Of a stretch of 9,238 nucleotides of DNA, positions 6,701 through 9,238 are shown one piece after another. Positions within the stretch are counted from its first letter, which is position 1. Every line of letters begins with the position of its first letter. The notes beneath the pieces are model-generated. The model was given only the letters and a program-made list of their open reading frames with translations. It ran no database searches and was not told the origin of the DNA. The position numbers and the translations under genes are program-made. The DNA comes from Bacteroidetes bacterium QS_8_68_15 (GTDB lineage: Bacteria > Bacteroidota > Rhodothermia > Rhodothermales > Salinibacteraceae), in the NCBI GenBank assembly GCA_003023245.1, contig PXTR01000041.1:1-9238 (forward strand). Direction: 5' to 3'.

Positions 6701-7651
6701 GGGCGTGAGCGTGGAGGAGAGGTGCTTGGTCTCGCCGGAAAGCGTCTCGAAGGACCACTCGTAGCTCACCGCGCCCCCCTCGCGGGCGGCCGTTTCCATG
6801 AGGTCGTCGATCTGCTCGACCGGGACGGCGTTTTGCATGCGATTGTCGAAGCGCTCGCGCAGTTCGTCGAGCTCGTAGCCGGTCAGGCGCGTGAAGGCGT
6901 CGTTGACCCACTCGATGCGGCCGTCGGCGTCGGCGAGGAGGACGGCGTTGTCGGTTTCGCGGGCCACCATCGAAAGCGTTTCCATCTCCAGGCTGGTCTG
7001 CGCCAGTTCGGCGTTGGCCTCTTCGGCGCGCTCTTTTTGGTCGCGCATCTCGCGGGTGCGCTCGGCGAGCCGCCGCTGCGTCCGCGCGTGCCACGCGACG
7101 GTGTAGTAGATCACCACCGCGCTCCCGGACAGGAAGCCCAGCAGGAGCAGGGGGCTCAGCTGCGGAGCGGGGAGGGCCACCCATGCCGGGAGCAGGAAGA
7201 ACGCGGCTGCCACGCTCCCGAGGGCGAAGACGAGGTAGCGCACGGCAAGATCGACGCGATCGGTGCTGACCCCCAGGAAAACCCCGACGCAGAGGACGGT
7301 GTAGACCACCCCCACAGCGTACACCATCGTCATCCCGTTCAGCGCCGCCGCGGTGACGATCCACGCCGTCACGACATAGCAGGAAACGTGGTTGAACAGC
7401 GTAAAATGCTCGCGGACGCGCTCGCTAAAATAGGACAGCCCGACGGGGACCAAACATGAGGCGGCGGCGAGCACGCGGAGAAACCAGAAGGGTTCACGGG
7501 CCGCCGGGTTCGCGAAGCGCTGGATCACTCCCATCCCCAGAATGATCGCCCCGCCTACCACCAGCAGCAGGCGGTGAAACCGCAGCCGCTCCAGGCCGGC
7601 GTCCGCCGTCGCGGCGTCTTCGGCGAGCGGTGAGGGAGTCGGAGCGTTCAT
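3785..7651 (-). CDS. Hybrid sensor histidine kinase (6TM-PAS-PAS-PAS-HisKA-HATPase-REC-REC-Hpt)
   Basis: This 1288-residue inner-membrane hybrid kinase contains a whole phosphorelay. Six predicted membrane segments lie at about 27-44, 58-74, 88-106, 108-129, 138-160 and 167-187. PAS1 spans about 222-340, PAS2 345-468 and PAS3 475-597; PAS2 and PAS3 are near copies. HisKA has the H-box MSHEIRTP with His626. HATPase_c shows Asn739/Asn743, DTGIGI (783-788) and GGTGLGL (812-818). REC1 (about 873-985) has Asp879/Asp880, phospho-acceptor Asp926 and Lys972. REC2 (about 1014-1130) has Glu1020/Asp1021, Asp1064, Thr1096 and Lys1118. After an acidic Pro/Ala/Asp linker (1137-1172), the C-terminal Hpt carries His1228 in HAAHTLKANA. 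All phosphotransfer residues are present. The order resembles BarA/ArcB-type tripartite kinases with an extra receiver. I chose the ATG at 7651 because the 55 codons before it, back to a TTG at 7816, encode basic, non-conserved sequence. The next kinase gene overlaps the stop. Confidence 0.95.
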   Translation of the reverse strand: MNAPTPSPLAEDAATADAGLERLRFHRLLLVVGGAIILGMGVIQRFANPAAREPFWFLRVLAAASCLVPVGLSYFSERVREHFTLFNHVSCYVVTAWIVTAAALNGMTMVYAVGVVYTVLCVGVFLGVSTDRVDLAVRYLVFALGSVAAAFFLLPAWVALPAPQLSPLLLLGFLSGSAVVIYYTVAWHARTQRRLAERTREMRDQKERAEEANAELAQTSLEMETLSMVARETDNAVLLADADGRIEWVNDAFTRLTGYELDELRERFDNRMQNAVPVEQIDDLMETAAREGGAVSYEWSFETLSGETKHLSSTLTPVFGEAGELQHFVVVDTDLTEHVRAERELNEQKELLRAIIDHIPQSIWVKDPESRFLVANEHVAEQMGVDDPDELLGKSDFDFYEQARAEEAYRDEQHIIETGEAQIAKEEQGAHLVTGETQHTLSSKVPVYGSEGEIVYIAGTSFDITERKRLENRQNKQQRLLRAIIDHIPEAIWVKDPESRFLVANEYVADLMGADDPDELVGKTDFDFFERELAERFYQDERHIVETGEAQIAKEETRKHVKTGEQQYTLSTKVPIFDADGNVVQIAGMSIDITERRELEEQLMEARDRAQEAARAKSAFLANMSHEIRTPLNGVIGMTSLLDDTDLSGEQQEFVDVVRTSGEALLSIINDILDFSKIEAGKITLDSQPFAVHEVVEEALDLVRPKAAEKEIDLAYCVGASAPAALHGDVTRVRQILTNLLSNAVKFTEEGTVNVRVEAAPGGGGENGGENDDGRAVRFAVEDTGIGIPEEQQSELFDSFNQADASTTREYGGTGLGLTISKRLAELMGGTMDVESAAGEGSTFHFTIRAEAADLPEPRQQQLFEAQTALDGRRVLVVDDNETNRRMMQLQAERWGMEPVLVTSGAEALRRVRAEQAGRFDVAVLDMHMPEMDGLELARTLADERPGMARLMLSSSGYRRQDEPALDAWLSKPARVERLLRTLRTLVGDGDPDDEAPAPERRQLERDLGERHPLRILLAEDNPVNQKVALRVLGRLGYRADAVADGREVLGAVKRQRYDVVLMDVQMPEMDGKEAARRLCERYPDDDERPRLVAVTANATEEGRAACYRAGMDDHLAKPFEAQALADTLRQCTRLPEEPPPPAEDDDGEAGDGETAPPASSGAGAAAAADGEDLPVFDPAYLHEQVGDDPAFVEELIGHFLEDAPQQIEAMRAACQRADADALEHAAHTLKANARTFGAERLARLCQTLEERGNEGRTDAPTTALVDEAGRAFARVREAVEAYRVSAR
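5339..5362 (-). repeat. 12-bp tandem repeat inside the HATPase coding region
   Basis: A 12-bp unit (GTTTTCGCCGCC on the plus strand) is present twice in tandem and followed by further GCC triplets. On the coding strand it encodes GGENGGEN inside a Gly/Asn/Asp-rich insert (residues 761-774) just before the G1 box of the hybrid kinase. The length is in frame. It is a low-complexity loop insertion unlikely to disturb the ATP-binding core. Confidence 0.7.
5864..6214 (-). repeat. Internal duplication, copy 2 (PAS3 of the hybrid kinase)
   Basis: This segment encodes residues 480-596 of the hybrid kinase and matches residues 351-467 at 82 of 117 positions by hand count, without gaps. At the DNA level the copies are offset by exactly 387 bp. 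They share an identical 47-bp run (6134-6180 against 6521-6567) and an identical 29-bp run (6186-6214 against 6573-6601). Confidence 0.9.
6251..6601 (-). repeat. Internal duplication, copy 1 (PAS2 of the hybrid kinase)
   Basis: This is the first copy of the duplicated PAS unit, encoding residues 351-467 and starting LLRAIIDHIP like its partner. Shared core motifs include IWVKDPESRFLVANE, ETGEAQIAKEE and DITER. Differences cluster in the helical middle (EQARAEEAYR against ERELAERFYQ) and in the QGAHLV/TRKHVK loop. These are the places where a ligand pocket or dimer contact could have diverged. Confidence 0.9.
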
Positions 7652-7709
7652 GGAAAGGTATTCGTGTGCCTGAACGAATCCCGCTTTGCGCTTGAAGTGA
7701 AGAGTAAGT

Positions 7710-7738
7710 ACGATAGGCCAACGCGGAAAGACCAAAAA
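7710..7738 (-). promoter_or_regulatory. Weak candidate promoter for the sensor-kinase operon
   Basis: On the minus strand, TTTTTGG (7732-7738) is followed after 16 bases by TATCGT (7710-7715). This lies about 60 bp upstream of the ATG at 7651 in locally AT-richer sequence. The -10 match is partial. It is proposed mainly from position and from the absence of a better candidate. Confidence 0.22.
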
Positions 7739-7897
7739 GTGTGCCGCGAGCGTCGATTCAGCCGCCCCCCTCCTGGCGCCTTCTTGCGCCCTGGACGACT
7801 GCCCCGCTCCGGGCAACGAAGGAAAAAACGGAAACCGATCAAGGAAAAATTCCCGGTTTCAGGAAAAGACCGTTGCGAAAGCTCCTCCAGTTGGTAG

Positions 7898-9238
<1,341 letters not shown>

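Noticed and set aside
3968..7459. A 1163-codon open frame on the plus strand opposite the hybrid kinase
   Set aside because: It is the antisense shadow of a GC-rich gene. The opposite strand encodes an intact multidomain kinase with every catalytic motif, while this frame shows no recognisable domain.
7652..7816. N-terminal extension of the hybrid kinase by 55 residues to a TTG
   Set aside because: The extension is basic and unlike a sensor N-terminus, and its start codon is TTG. The ATG at 7651 sits just ahead of the first membrane segment.

Overview
The window is GC-rich chromosomal DNA. It probably comes from a halophilic member of the Bacteroidota/Rhodothermota lineage (Salinibacter/Rhodothermus-like). 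The reasons are an F1-ATPase beta subunit with the extra acidic segment seen in Bacteroidetes-type AtpD, a ThiL of the type found in that group, scarce Shine-Dalgarno sequences, Asp/Glu-rich linkers in the soluble domains, and a candidate Bacteroidetes-type -7 element upstream of atpD. The genus is inferred from protein character only; no database was searched.

Layout from left to right. Positions 1-506 (minus) hold the N-terminal part of a secreted, probably outer-membrane beta-barrel protein that runs off the left edge. A good sigma70-like promoter for it lies at 623-651. Diverging from it, 787-1879 (plus) is thiL, thiamine-monophosphate kinase. Its reading frame is broken near 996-998, and the segment that should carry the GDDAA(V) metal/ATP motif is missing. 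About 130 bp further on, two sensor kinases are encoded on the minus strand in a two-gene operon. The upstream gene (3785-7651) encodes a 1288-residue hybrid kinase: six membrane segments, three PAS domains, HisKA, HATPase, two receivers and an Hpt. The downstream gene (2007-3788) encodes a simpler kinase: six membrane segments, PAS, HisKA and HATPase. The stop of the first overlaps the GTG start of the second. A 471-bp divergent intergenic region (7652-8122) separates the operon from atpD, which begins at 8123 and runs off the right edge.

Functionally, the two kinases look like a co-translated pair sharing a similar membrane input module. The hybrid carries a complete His-Asp-His relay inside one polypeptide, but no response regulator with an output domain is encoded in the window. 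thiL and atpD are housekeeping genes (thiamine diphosphate synthesis and ATP synthesis) with no obvious functional tie to the kinases. I see no mobile elements, CRISPR arrays, tRNA or rRNA genes. The strongest oddities are the thiL lesion, the six-helix sensor module shared by both kinases, and the recently duplicated PAS domain in the hybrid kinase.
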